Shown here: piece after piece, positions 13,192 through 21,206 of the stretch
Layout: each line of letters opens with the position of its first letter
How positions within the stretch are numbered: position 1 is the stretch's first letter
Origin: Collinsella sp.
GTDB lineage: Bacteria; Actinomycetota; Coriobacteriia; Coriobacteriales; Coriobacteriaceae
DNA length: 25,674 nt
NCBI GenBank assembly: GCA_019419555.1
Contig: DXZR01000031.1
Location: 1 to 25,674 of the forward strand
Direction: 5' to 3'
The notes under the pieces: model-generated
What the model was told of the DNA's origin: nothing
The model's database searches: none
The model's input: the letters and a program-made list of their open reading frames with translations, nothing else
Program-made: the position numbers and the translations under genes

Positions 13192-14760
13192 ATGGACGAC
13201 GCGAGCGAGCGTTCAATCGAAGAGGACATGCTCGATCAGTTCAATTACTTTGATGATGAGGACGAGGAGCTGATCGACCGTCGCGAGCCAGCGCCGCTTG
13301 ATTCCTTTGATCTGGTCGATGAAGAGACTGATGAGGTTGAGGACGAATCAACGGAGCCCCCACAGCCTTCGCGCCTTGACTCGCTGCTTTCGAGAGCCCC
13401 CATGCACCACGGCGTTCGTGCCGGCGCGCTCCATATGAAAACTGATTGGCACCAGATCGTGACGGCAGGCGATGAGCTTGCCGTCGATGCGCCACTCACC
13501 GACAAGTCATCCATCATCTGCCGCACCGGCATGCTTATGCTGGCAAGCGGAACAGGTGCCTGGCGCGTGCGCGATACCATGAATCGTGTTGCTGCCGTAC
13601 TCGGCGTCACGATTCACGTCGACCTGAGTCTTCTGTCGTTTGAGTGCACTTGCATCGAAGATGGCCACTGCTTTAACGAGGTTGTCAGCCTGCCCACAAC
13701 GGGAGTCAATACCCATCGCATTTGGATGATGGAGAGTTTCCTCAAGGAAATCGAGACCTATGGTCGTCGCTTCACGGTACACGAGTATCACGAGATGCTC
13801 AGGACCGTTGAGAGCTCAAAGCCCGATTACTCTCCCTGGCAACAGGGCCTTGCGGCAGCCTGTGCTTGCGGCGCCTTCGTCTTTTTGCTCGGCGGCGGCC
13901 CTATCGAGATGGCCTGCGCGTTTGTGGGCGCGGGTGTCGGCAACTTTGCCCGCTCCCATATTCTCAAGCAAGGCCTTGGTCAGTTCAGCGCGCTGACGAC
14001 CGGCGTTGCGCTCGCTTGCGTTTCGTATCTGCTGGCATTGCTCGGCCTTGGCCAGGTCATACCGGGGGCAATGTCGCACCAAGAAGGCTATATCGGCGCC
14101 ATGCTCTTTGTGATTCCCGGCTTTCCGCTCATTACGGCAGGCCTCGACATCGCCAAGCTCGACATGCGAAGCGGTATCGAGCGCCTTTCATATGCCGTAT
14201 CGATTATTGTGATGGCGACGCTCGTAGGTTGGATGGTTGCCGAGTGTGTTGGCCTGGCGCCGGACGACTTTGCCCCACTGGGCCTTTCGCCGCTTGCCCT
14301 TACGCTCCTGCGCGTGGTGATGAGCTTCGTTGGCGTATTCGGCTTCTCGGTGATGTTCAACAGCCCGGTAAAGATGGCCGCGGCAGCTGGGTTGATCGGC
14401 GCCGTTTCCAATACCCTGCGTCTGACCCTTGTCGATGCGCCGACGATGATTCCCTTCCTGGGCCTCAGCACGGGAATGCCTCCCGAGGCAGCAGCGTTTA
14501 TCGGCGCGCTGGTATCGGGTCTGCTGGCAAGCTTGGCCGAAGTCAAGCTCACCTACCCGCGTATCGCTCTCACGGTGCCTTCGATTGTCATTATGGTGCC
14601 GGGTTTGTATCTGTATCGCTCGATGTATTACATGTGCACCTTCGACACAGTCAATATGCTCGGCTGGTTTGTGCGTGCAGTGCTCATCGTGGCGTTTTTG
14701 CCCGTTGGCCTGGGTGTGGCGCGTACGCTCACCGACCCTCGCTGGCGCCACACCAGCTAA
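13192..14760 (+). CDS. ThrE-family threonine/serine exporter
   Basis: Predicted membrane exporter of threonine and serine, in the single-chain ThrE architecture that joins the two domains other bacteria split. 522 residues. Residues 1-60 are strongly acidic and likely disordered in the cytosol. About 70-200 is a soluble domain (with ICRTGMLMLASGTGAWRVRDTMNRVAAVLG, typical of ThrE). About ten hydrophobic helices follow from residue 215 to the end, two sets of five. GGAAGGGAG lies about 9 nt before the ATG. It stands alone between REP-like hairpins. The substrate is inferred from the family; related DUF1212 proteins are less well characterised. Confidence 0.82.
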   Translation: MDDASERSIEEDMLDQFNYFDDEDEELIDRREPAPLDSFDLVDEETDEVEDESTEPPQPSRLDSLLSRAPMHHGVRAGALHMKTDWHQIVTAGDELAVDAPLTDKSSIICRTGMLMLASGTGAWRVRDTMNRVAAVLGVTIHVDLSLLSFECTCIEDGHCFNEVVSLPTTGVNTHRIWMMESFLKEIETYGRRFTVHEYHEMLRTVESSKPDYSPWQQGLAAACACGAFVFLLGGGPIEMACAFVGAGVGNFARSHILKQGLGQFSALTTGVALACVSYLLALLGLGQVIPGAMSHQEGYIGAMLFVIPGFPLITAGLDIAKLDMRSGIERLSYAVSIIVMATLVGWMVAECVGLAPDDFAPLGLSPLALTLLRVVMSFVGVFGFSVMFNSPVKMAAAAGLIGAVSNTLRLTLVDAPTMIPFLGLSTGMPPEAAAFIGALVSGLLASLAEVKLTYPRIALTVPSIVIMVPGLYLYRSMYYMCTFDTVNMLGWFVRAVLIVAFLPVGLGVARTLTDPRWRHTS

Positions 14761-14793
14761 TTGGTGCAAGGGGGACAGGTTACTTTGCACCAA
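14761..14793 (+). repeat. REP-like stem-loop 2 (GGAC-loop family)
   Basis: TTGGTGCAA (14761-14769) and TTGCACCAA (14785-14793) pair perfectly, extended by a G-T pair, around the 13-nt loop GGGGACAGGTTAC. It begins at the base after the exporter's stop codon. The loop is close to that at 7173-7185, but the stem is unrelated. Confidence 0.6.
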
Positions 14794-14796
14794 ATG

Positions 14797-14863
14797 AGTT
14801 GCGGTGAAATAGGGACTGAATTGTTGCTTAAAGGGTCAAAACAGTCCGTATTCCACCGCAACT
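14797..14863. repeat. Long inverted repeat 4 beside REP-like unit 2
   Basis: Arms 14797-14818 and 14842-14863 pair at 20 of 22 positions around 23 nt. Each arm contains GGACTG, placed as in the other GGAC loops, but inner arms like those of doublet 3 cannot be drawn. It may be a degenerate doublet of the same family. The 311-bp gap 14761-15071 holds this repeat, unit 2 and the leader hairpin below. Confidence 0.5.
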
Positions 14864-14910
14864 TATGGGGTCGGGGGTTTTGGTGCCCTGCATCTCCACA
14901 AACTCAACGC

Positions 14911-14940
14911 TTACGAAGCGCGCGCCGTTCGTGTTAGGGT
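14911..14940 (+). promoter_or_regulatory. Possible promoter of the small membrane protein gene
   Basis: TTACGA (14911-14916), 18 nt, TAGGGT (14935-14940) with TGT directly before it (extended -10). The -10 match is poor, so this is only a candidate. It would place a terminator hairpin inside the leader. Confidence 0.27.
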
Positions 14941-14977
14941 AGTTCCACCACATAAGTAGTCGCAGACGCGCGTAACA

Positions 14978-15027
14978 CGGGCGGGCGAGATGAAGTTCCA
15001 ACAGCTCCATCTTGCCCGCCCGTTTTT
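14978..15027 (+). terminator. Strong terminator 45 nt upstream of the DUF2798-like gene
   Basis: A 15-bp stem, 14978-14992 with 15008-15022 (CGGGCGGGC / GCCCGCCCG core, one G-T), is followed by TTTTT (15023-15027). It may end read-through from the exporter gene or act as a leader attenuator for the gene that follows. Confidence 0.75.
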
Positions 15028-15071
15028 GTTGCGTGGCGCCGCGGTACAACACAGAGAGGAATCTGCCCTTT

Positions 15072-15620
15072 ATGCCTATCAACAAACGAGAGAGCCTGCT
15101 GTTCACCTTTATCATGTGCTTTTGCATGGTGCTCTGGATGAGCATCTACAACGTTGCCCTGCAGCACGGGGCCATCAACGGCGAGGTCGTTGCCGCTGCG
15201 TGGCTCGGCTTCCCCGTTGCCTACATTTTTGCCATGTGCTGCGACTGGTTCGTCGCCAGCCCGCTCGCCAAGGGTTTCGCCTTTAAGTACTTGGTCACGC
15301 CGGGCAAGAGCTCGCCACTTGCCATGACGCTCGCCGTCAGCTCCTGCATGGTCGTTCCCATGGTCATCATCATGTCGCTGTACGGTGCCTGCGAGGGTCT
15401 GACGCACATGCCCGGCGGCATCCTTGCGAACCTGTATTCCGTGCCCGCGATCTGGATGATCAACATCCCGCATAATTTTGTGATGGCGCTGCCGTGGAAC
15501 CTTTTGGTAGCCGGTCCGATTTCCCACTTCGTCTTCCGTCGCGCCTTCCCTGTGGGGACGGTTTTCGAGGAGGAGCATGCCGAGCTCTTGGAGCAGGCTA
15601 TGGCTCCTGAGTGCGAGTAG
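15072..15620 (+). CDS. DUF2798-like small integral membrane protein
   Basis: 182 residues with four hydrophobic segments (about 8-30, 40-62, 80-103, 125-158). The two halves look alike: each has an F/M-rich helix followed by a helix ending before a charged stretch (WFVASPLAKGF and PISHFVFRRAF), as expected of a duplicated DUF2798 domain. The function of the family is unknown. The start at 15072 is chosen because AGAGAGGA lies 11 nt upstream; an earlier in-frame ATG-less extension runs into the terminator stem. There is no operon partner. Confidence 0.65.
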   Translation: MPINKRESLLFTFIMCFCMVLWMSIYNVALQHGAINGEVVAAAWLGFPVAYIFAMCCDWFVASPLAKGFAFKYLVTPGKSSPLAMTLAVSSCMVVPMVIIMSLYGACEGLTHMPGGILANLYSVPAIWMINIPHNFVMALPWNLLVAGPISHFVFRRAFPVGTVFEEEHAELLEQAMAPECE

Positions 15621-15622
15621 CT

Positions 15623-15674
15623 CGCTTAGGGATCTGCTGAGCGCGGGCGACTTGCTTGGTTGGAGCCCTAAGCG
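15623..15674. repeat. Inverted repeat with long loop after the DUF2798-like gene
   Basis: CGCTTAGGG (15623-15631) and CCCTAAGCG (15666-15674) are perfect 9-bp arms around 34 nt. No T-run follows. The role is unknown. Confidence 0.3.
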
Positions 15675-15786
15675 TGGGTAGCTCTCTCGGCGACATCGCG
15701 GGCGTGAGCGGTGCGCATGACCGGAGGGCCCGTGCTGCTCCGTTGCCCGACGTGCTAGCGCGCAGAACAATCTGTTGGTGCATTCG

Positions 15787-15819
15787 GCGGCTGCTGAAGC
15801 GTTTCGGCAGCCGCTTTTT
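15787..15819 (+). terminator. Terminator upstream of the activase operon
   Basis: GCGGCTGC plus TGAA (15787-15798) pairs with TTCG and GCAGCCGC (15803-15814) around GCGT, with a U-G pair inside, then five Ts. It insulates the activase promoter from upstream transcription. Confidence 0.88.
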
Positions 15820-15831
15820 ATACGGAGTTTA

Positions 15832-15852
15832 AATACAACAGTCTGTTGTATT
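15832..15852 (+). promoter_or_regulatory. 21-bp perfect palindromic operator
   Basis: Half-sites AATACAACAG (15832-15841) and CTGTTGTATT (15843-15852) are exact inverted repeats around a central T. Size and symmetry fit a TetR-family operator. It lies 11 nt upstream of the -10 box and covers the -35 region. The TetR gene at the end of the same operon is the natural candidate to bind it. Confidence 0.72.
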
Positions 15853-15860
15853 ACGTAGAG

Positions 15861-15869
15861 TGGTATATC
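15861..15869 (+). promoter_or_regulatory. Extended -10 of the activase operon
   Basis: TGG followed by TATATC (15864-15869) gives an extended -10 about 33 nt before the activase ATG. No good -35 is seen; the palindrome occupies that region, so a bound repressor would block polymerase. Confidence 0.45.
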
Positions 15870-15901
15870 TCTAGCAGGAAAAATGCGAGAGACGGAGCAT
15901 T

Positions 15902-18900
15902 ATGGCGTTGCTAGTAGGACTGGACGTAGGGTCGACGACGACCAAAGTTTACGCGATGCACGAGGATATGACCGAGGCGTGGTGGGGATATCGCCGCCAC
16001 GGGGCGTGTCAGACGGCGAGCGTGCGCGCCATGCTCGGCGAGCTCGCCGAGCGCTTTCCCCATGAGTCGCTGCGCGTTGCGGTGACCGGCTCGGGTGCGC
16101 GCGATATCGCGACCGCGCTGGGCGCCTCGTACGTTCAGGAGGTGGTCGCCAACGCGCTCGCGATCAGCAGGTTCTATCCGCAGACGCGCTGCGCCATCGA
16201 GCTGGGCGGCCAAGACGCCAAGATGATCTTCTTCCGCACCAACGATAAGGGAGACATCGAGGTTGCCGACATGCGCATGAACGGCTCGTGCGCAGGCGGT
16301 ACCGGTGCATTTATCGACGAGATGGCAAAGCTCATGGGGGTCGGCACCGAATCGGGCGAGTTCGAGCAGCTCGCAAGCCGGGGAACGACCGTCCACGAGG
16401 TCTCGGGCCGCTGCGGCGTGTACGCAAAGACCGATATCCAGCCGCTGCTCAACGAGGGCATTCCTACCACCGACCTGGCGCTTTCGGCGCTTCACGCGGT
16501 CGCCCGCCAAACGATCGGCGGTCTGGCCCAGGGTATCGACATCGAGCCGCCGGTAATCTTCGAGGGCGGTACGCTCGCCTACAACCCCACACTGGTCCGC
16601 GTGTTCCGGGAGCAACTGAATCTATCGGACGATCAGGTTATCGTCCCGCGCGATCCGCAGATCATGGTCGCGCGCGGTGCCGCCCTGTCGCTGACCGACA
16701 TGTTCGCATCGTCCCAACCGATCGACCTTCCCGACGCTTTTGTCCGGCTGGATAAGCTCGAGACGGTCGCGCCCGCAAGCGGGGAGGGACGTCTTGCCCA
16801 GCCCTTTTTTGCCACACCTGCCGAGCAGGCGGATTTTACGGCACGCCATGGCAAAGAGACGCCGGCAAAGGGTCCGGATGCGTATGCGCCCGGAGAGACG
16901 GTGCGTGTGGCGCTCGGTATCGATTCGGGGAGCACGACGACCAAGTTCGCCCTGGTCGATGAGGCGGGTGAGCTTGTCGATTCGTTCTACGCGTCTAATA
17001 ACGGCAGACCGCTCGACGTCGCCCAACAGGGTCTTGTCAGCTTGAAGAACCGCTGGGAGACAGCGGGAGTCACGCTTGCGATCGATGCCGTGGGCACCAC
17101 GGGATACGGCGAGGAGCTTTTCGCGCGCGCGTTCCACGCCGACTACCATACGGTCGAGACGGTCGCGCACGCCCGCGCCGCGTGCGCATGCGTTTCCGAT
17201 GCGACCTTCGTGCTCGACATCGGCGGACAGGATATGAAGGCCATCTGGCTCAACCACGGCGTGCTGACCGATATCGTCGTCAACGAGGCGTGCTCTGCGG
17301 GCTGCGGCTCGTTCCTCGAGGGTTTTGCCAAAAACCTCGGAATAGCCGTTGAGGATATCGCGACCGAGGCATTTTCGTCCAAAGCCCCCGCCGTTCTCGG
17401 CAGTCGCTGCACGGTGTTCATGAACAGCAGCGTCGTTTCCGAGCAGCGGCGCGGTAAGGGTCCGGGCGACATCATGGCCGGTCTCTGCCGTTCGATTATC
17501 GAGAACGTGTTCACCAAGGTCATTCGCGTTTCAAATCTCAACCGTCTGGGCGACAAAGCCGTCGTCCAGGGCGGCACGTTCCGAAACGACGCGGTGCTGC
17601 GCGCATTCGAGCAGTATCTGGGCAAACCCGTCACGCGTGCGCCCCACCCGGGGCTGATGGGCGCTATCGGTATCGCCCTGCTCGCGCGCGAGGAATGCCG
17701 CAAGGGCGACGCCGACACGTCGTTTATCGGGCTCGATGCCGTGGAGCGCTTCGAGCATCGCGAGTTCGGCGGCGTTACCTGCCGTCGGTGCAACAACCGC
17801 TGCCAGCGCGCGGTCGTGGCATTTGGCGTCGGCTCGCTTTACGTCACGGGCAATCGCTGCCCGCGCGGCGGCGCCATCTCATGGGATGAGCTCGTGCGCG
17901 AGGTTCCCGCGGCGGAGGAGCTGCGTCCGCAGGGTGCTTGCGAGGCACAGGCACCCGGCACGGGGCGCGACCGGACCGCGGCTGCCCCCAATCTCTTTGT
18001 CGACCGCGAGAAGCTGCTGTTCGAGTCGTACCCCACGGTTCCCGTCAGCGGGGGGCGCGATGTCACGATCGGCATTCCCCGTGTGCTCGAGTTCTGGGAC
18101 ACCATGCCGTTCTGGTCGACGTTCTTCAGCACGCTCGGCTTTAAGGTGCGCGTCTCGGGACACAGCACCAAGGCGATGTACGAGCGCGGTCTGGCGCACG
18201 TCACATCCGACACCGTGTGCTTCCCGGCCAAGCTCGTCCACGGGCACATCCGCAATCTCGTCGACGCCGGCGTCGACCGCATCTTCATGCCCATCATCAC
18301 GACGGTGCCCACCGAAAACACCGCCTCTACCAGCGAGTGGATGTGCGCCGTCGTAAAGGGATACCCCTACGTGATGCGCAATTCCGATAACCCGGAGGAG
18401 CGTTTCGGCGTTCCGTTCGATACGCCGCTGTTCCACTGGTACGACGAGGGCGACCGAAACCGCCAGCTCAAGGCGTGGTGCAAGGAGACCTTCGATATCG
18501 ATGCCGACCTGGTTGCCAAGGCGACCGAGCAGGCGGACCGCGCGCAGGAGACGTTTGAGAACCAGCTGCAGCTGCGCGGCAGGCAGGTGCTCGAGAACGT
18601 GCACGAGGACGGCGGCTACGCGGTGGTGATCGCTTCGCGCCCGTACCACAACGACCCGCTGGTCAACCACGGGCTGCCCAAGCTCTTCTCTGAGCGCGGC
18701 ATCCCCGTGCTGACGCCCGATGCGGTGCCGGGGGTCTGCAACGTCGATCTTTCCAACAGCCGCATCGACATCGTGAACAACTACCATGCGCGCATGCTGT
18801 CGTGCGCGGTCATCGTCGCATCGACGCCCGAGCTCGAGCTCGTGCAGATGGGCAGCTTCGGCTGCGGCCACGATGCGTATCTCACCGACGAGATCGCGCG

Positions 18901-20341
18901 CATGATGGGCGAGATGGGCTCCAAGGTTCCGATGATGATCAAGCTCGATGAGAGCGACGTCGCCGGTCCCATGGGCATTCGCGTGCGTTCGTTTATCGAG
19001 TCGGTCAACCGTCGTCGCGCGGAGGAGCGTGCCGAGGGCGCCCGGGTGCACGCGGTCCATCCGCTCGACGACCCGTATAAGGTCAAGTACACCAAGCGCG
19101 ACCGGCACGACAAGATCGCGCTGGTCCCCAACACCTCCCATGCGTTCTGCAGGCTCATGACCGCGGCGATGCGCAATCAGGGCGTGCGCGCCGAGGCCCT
19201 TGATATCGGGCGCGAGGATGCCATCCGCCTGGGCAAACGCTATGTGCACAACGACATCTGCTTCCCCGCGCAAATCGTGATCGGCGAGGCGCTCGCGGCA
19301 CTCAAGAGCGGTAAGTACGACCCGCACGACGTCGCCGTGGTGACTGGCAAGTATATCGGCGACTGCCGCCTGACGCACTACATGCCCCTGCTGCGCCGCG
19401 CGCTCGACGACGCGGGATACGACTATGTCCCGGTGCTCACCAACGACGACGTCGATGCCCACAATGCGCATCCGGGCTTCAAGCTCGGCCTTGGCCCGAG
19501 CATCCAGATCGCCTACGGTCTTCCCATGATCGATGCCCTCGAGGCCATGCTTAGGCGCATCCGTCCCTACGAGCTCGAGAAGGGCGCGGCGGACGCTGCG
19601 TTCGACCGCGCGCTCGATGAGGTTATCGAGGGCATGGAGCGCTCCGGGCTGAGAGGCCAGGCGACGGGCTTCAAACGCGCGCTTGCGATCATGGACGCCG
19701 TTCCGTACGACCGCTCGAACCCGCATCCGACCGTTCTCATCGTGGGCGAGTACCTGCTCAATTTCCATCTCGGCGCCAACCACGAGATCGAGCGCTACCT
19801 CGAGGACAACGGGCTCGAGGTCATCGAGGCGCGCATGACCGACGTGATCCGCAAGACCTATTTCTACAAGCATGCGCAGTCGCGCGAGTTCCACGTCGAC
19901 CTGTCGCTGCCCGAAAAGGCCTGGTACGCCACGGCGGACAACCTGTTCGAGCTCGCGCACGACCGTTGCGACCGCCTGGGCGCGGCGAGCCCGCTCTACG
20001 AGCCGCCGACGCGCATGCCCGAGCTCGTGCGCGCGAGCGATAAGATCCTGCACCATACGTTCGATGCGGGCGAGGGCGTGCTGATTCCGGCGGAGATTCT
20101 CGAGCACGCCAAGCGCGGCTGCCGCAACTTCGTGATCCTGCAGCCGTTCGGGTGTCTGCCCAACCATGTCGTGGGGCGCGGGCTCATCCATGCGCTCAAG
20201 GAGCAGTATCCCACGGCGCAGTTCCTGCCGCTCGACTACGATCCCGACGTGAGCTTCGCCAACGTGGAGAACCGTCTTCAGATGCTCATCATGAACGCCA
20301 AGGCGCAGGGGTGCGGTGAGGCGCATGGCGAGACCGCGTAA
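15902..20341 (+). CDS. Giant tandem CoA-enzyme activase (BadF/HgdC type with DUF2229)
   Basis: 1479 residues. Two ASKHA ATPase units lie in tandem. Unit 1 (about 4-275) has GLDVGSTTTK, ELGGQDAK and cysteines Cys130 (NGSCAGGTG) and Cys171 (SGRCGVY), the pair that in small activases holds a 4Fe-4S cluster between subunits. Unit 2 (about 334-610) has GIDSGSTTTK, DIGGQDMK, Cys464/Cys468 and Cys503. A Cys-X2-Cys-X3-Cys cluster (627, 630, 634) plus Cys653 follows, then a DUF2229-like region (about 720-930) and a dehydratase-subunit-like C-terminal half with NDICFPAQ near 1120. Small activases feed ATP-driven electrons to 2-hydroxyacyl-CoA dehydratases or benzoyl-CoA reductases; the partner of giant ones is unknown. 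GGAG precedes the ATG. A TetR gene overlaps its end. Confidence 0.85.
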   Translation: MALLVGLDVGSTTTKVYAMHEDMTEAWWGYRRHGACQTASVRAMLGELAERFPHESLRVAVTGSGARDIATALGASYVQEVVANALAISRFYPQTRCAIELGGQDAKMIFFRTNDKGDIEVADMRMNGSCAGGTGAFIDEMAKLMGVGTESGEFEQLASRGTTVHEVSGRCGVYAKTDIQPLLNEGIPTTDLALSALHAVARQTIGGLAQGIDIEPPVIFEGGTLAYNPTLVRVFREQLNLSDDQVIVPRDPQIMVARGAALSLTDMFASSQPIDLPDAFVRLDKLETVAPASGEGRLAQPFFATPAEQADFTARHGKETPAKGPDAYAPGETVRVALGIDSGSTTTKFALVDEAGELVDSFYASNNGRPLDVAQQGLVSLKNRWETAGVTLAIDAVGTTGYGEELFARAFHADYHTVETVAHARAACACVSDATFVLDIGGQDMKAIWLNHGVLTDIVVNEACSAGCGSFLEGFAKNLGIAVEDIATEAFSSKAPAVLGSRCTVFMNSSVVSEQRRGKGPGDIMAGLCRSIIENVFTKVIRVSNLNRLGDKAVVQGGTFRNDAVLRAFEQYLGKPVTRAPHPGLMGAIGIALLAREECRKGDADTSFIGLDAVERFEHREFGGVTCRRCNNRCQRAVVAFGVGSLYVTGNRCPRGGAISWDELVREVPAAEELRPQGACEAQAPGTGRDRTAAAPNLFVDREKLLFESYPTVPVSGGRDVTIGIPRVLEFWDTMPFWSTFFSTLGFKVRVSGHSTKAMYERGLAHVTSDTVCFPAKLVHGHIRNLVDAGVDRIFMPIITTVPTENTASTSEWMCAVVKGYPYVMRNSDNPEERFGVPFDTPLFHWYDEGDRNRQLKAWCKETFDIDADLVAKATEQADRAQETFENQLQLRGRQVLENVHEDGGYAVVIASRPYHNDPLVNHGLPKLFSERGIPVLTPDAVPGVCNVDLSNSRIDIVNNYHARMLSCAVIVASTPELELVQMGSFGCGHDAYLTDEIARMMGEMGSKVPMMIKLDESDVAGPMGIRVRSFIESVNRRRAEERAEGARVHAVHPLDDPYKVKYTKRDRHDKIALVPNTSHAFCRLMTAAMRNQGVRAEALDIGREDAIRLGKRYVHNDICFPAQIVIGEALAALKSGKYDPHDVAVVTGKYIGDCRLTHYMPLLRRALDDAGYDYVPVLTNDDVDAHNAHPGFKLGLGPSIQIAYGLPMIDALEAMLRRIRPYELEKGAADAAFDRALDEVIEGMERSGLRGQATGFKRALAIMDAVPYDRSNPHPTVLIVGEYLLNFHLGANHEIERYLEDNGLEVIEARMTDVIRKTYFYKHAQSREFHVDLSLPEKAWYATADNLFELAHDRCDRLGAASPLYEPPTRMPELVRASDKILHHTFDAGEGVLIPAEILEHAKRGCRNFVILQPFGCLPNHVVGRGLIHALKEQYPTAQFLPLDYDPDVSFANVENRLQMLIMNAKAQGCGEAHGETA

Positions 20342-21014
20342 GGACGCCGATGCGCCCGATGCACGCACCCGTATCATCGAGGCGTTTTGGGAGCTCATCG
20401 AGAACAACAGCATCTTCGAGCTGTCGGTTGGCGAGGTGACCCGCGCCGCCCAGTGCAATCGCGGAACGTTTTACTACTATTTTCACGATTTCGATGAACT
20501 CGTCGCCATCGCCATAGCCCAGCTGCTGCAGGATAACGAGCTCATCACCGATGCCCTCTGGCATTTTTCGAGCGAGGGCGACCTTTCGGCGTTCGACCGG
20601 CGCGACGTCCGCTGCCTGCTGCGGCGCATCGTCATCACCATGAGGGCGGGTGCCGCCGAGCAGGTCGTGCAGGGCATCCATACGATCATCATCGACCGCG
20701 TGAGAGAGATCGTCCACCCCGACGGAGAAGAGCTCAAGGCAGATTCGAGCTTTGCGGTGGGCTTTCTGGTCTCGGGCATCATGGGCTTTGTGATGGCGGT
20801 CGGCTTTGCCCGGGAGGGCGGCGAGGAGATAGACCTCGAGCAGCCGGGGGACAGCGCGTGCGCGTACCTGAGGGCGGTCGCCATGCAGACGGTGGAAACG
20901 GTCGCGCAAGTCGAGGGCGTCGATACATCCGAGCTGCTCGAACGCGTCTCCAAGGAGGCCGATGCCTATCGCGCATCGCGTGCGACGAGTCCCGACGTGG
21001 TGAAAGACGCCTAG
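20325..21014 (+). CDS. TetR/AcrR-family transcriptional regulator
   Basis: 229-residue DNA-binding regulator. The N-terminal region reads RTRIIEAFWELIENNSIFELSVGEVTRAAQCNRGTFYYYFHDFDEL, with the helix-turn-helix at about 35-59 and the YYYF signature of the TetR recognition helix. The C-terminal helical domain would bind a small ligand; it includes a hydrophobic stretch (VGFLVSGIMGFVMAVGFA). ATG 20325 is preferred over GTG 20316, since family proteins start 10-15 residues before the first helix; it overlaps the activase end by 17 nt, implying coupling. It probably represses its own operon through the palindrome at 15832-15852. The ligand is unknown; an acyl-CoA or hydroxy acid would fit the context. 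Confidence 0.88.
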   Translation: MARPRKDADAPDARTRIIEAFWELIENNSIFELSVGEVTRAAQCNRGTFYYYFHDFDELVAIAIAQLLQDNELITDALWHFSSEGDLSAFDRRDVRCLLRRIVITMRAGAAEQVVQGIHTIIIDRVREIVHPDGEELKADSSFAVGFLVSGIMGFVMAVGFAREGGEEIDLEQPGDSACAYLRAVAMQTVETVAQVEGVDTSELLERVSKEADAYRASRATSPDVVKDA

Positions 21015-21039
21015 GGTTTCTCTTGCGGGGCGCCTGTCG

Positions 21040-21067
21040 CGCATCGCGCGGTGAGTCCCGCGATGCG
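21040..21067. repeat. Perfect hairpin after tetR
   Basis: CGCATCGCG (21040-21048) and CGCGATGCG (21059-21067) are perfect arms around a 10-nt loop, 25 nt after the tetR stop. There is no T-run, so termination by it alone is doubtful. Confidence 0.4.
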
Positions 21068-21095
21068 GTCATAACCTGCATTCATGTGAGCCGGG

Positions 21096-21124
21096 TTTAT
21101 AGATATTCCTCCAGCTGTTAACAT
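21096..21124 (+). promoter_or_regulatory. Probable clpC promoter
   Basis: TTTATA (21096-21101), 17 nt, TAACAT (21119-21124) with TGT directly before it (extended -10). The predicted start is near 21131, giving a leader of about 75 nt. I see no CtsR heptad repeat, HspR inverted repeat or CIRCE element in 21015-21206. Confidence 0.4.
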
Positions 21125-21148
21125 AGACAACCTGTGGGTAAAGAGACA

Positions 21149-21175
21149 AAAGCGCCGCCGACGGGCGGGCGTTTT
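21149..21175 (+). terminator. Terminator-like hairpin in the clpC leader
   Basis: AAAGCGCC (21149-21156) pairs with GGCGTTTT (21168-21175), with an inner GCC/GGC pair around GACG. The stem ends in TTTT. It could terminate the activase-tetR transcript or act inside the clpC leader, 31 nt before the start codon. Confidence 0.42.
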
Positions 21176-21206
21176 GATTTCGATGAACTCATGTAAGGAA
21201 ACGAGC

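Noticed and set aside
20316..20324. GTG start for tetR at 20316
   Set aside because: It adds only three residues; the ATG at 20325 gives the usual TetR N-terminal length. The difference is small and not certain.
17879..20458. 859-codon minus-strand frame opposite the activase; similar long frames oppose clpC, lysS, murE and pepD
   Set aside because: Antisense shadows of strongly biased coding sequence; the plus-strand proteins have complete family motifs.
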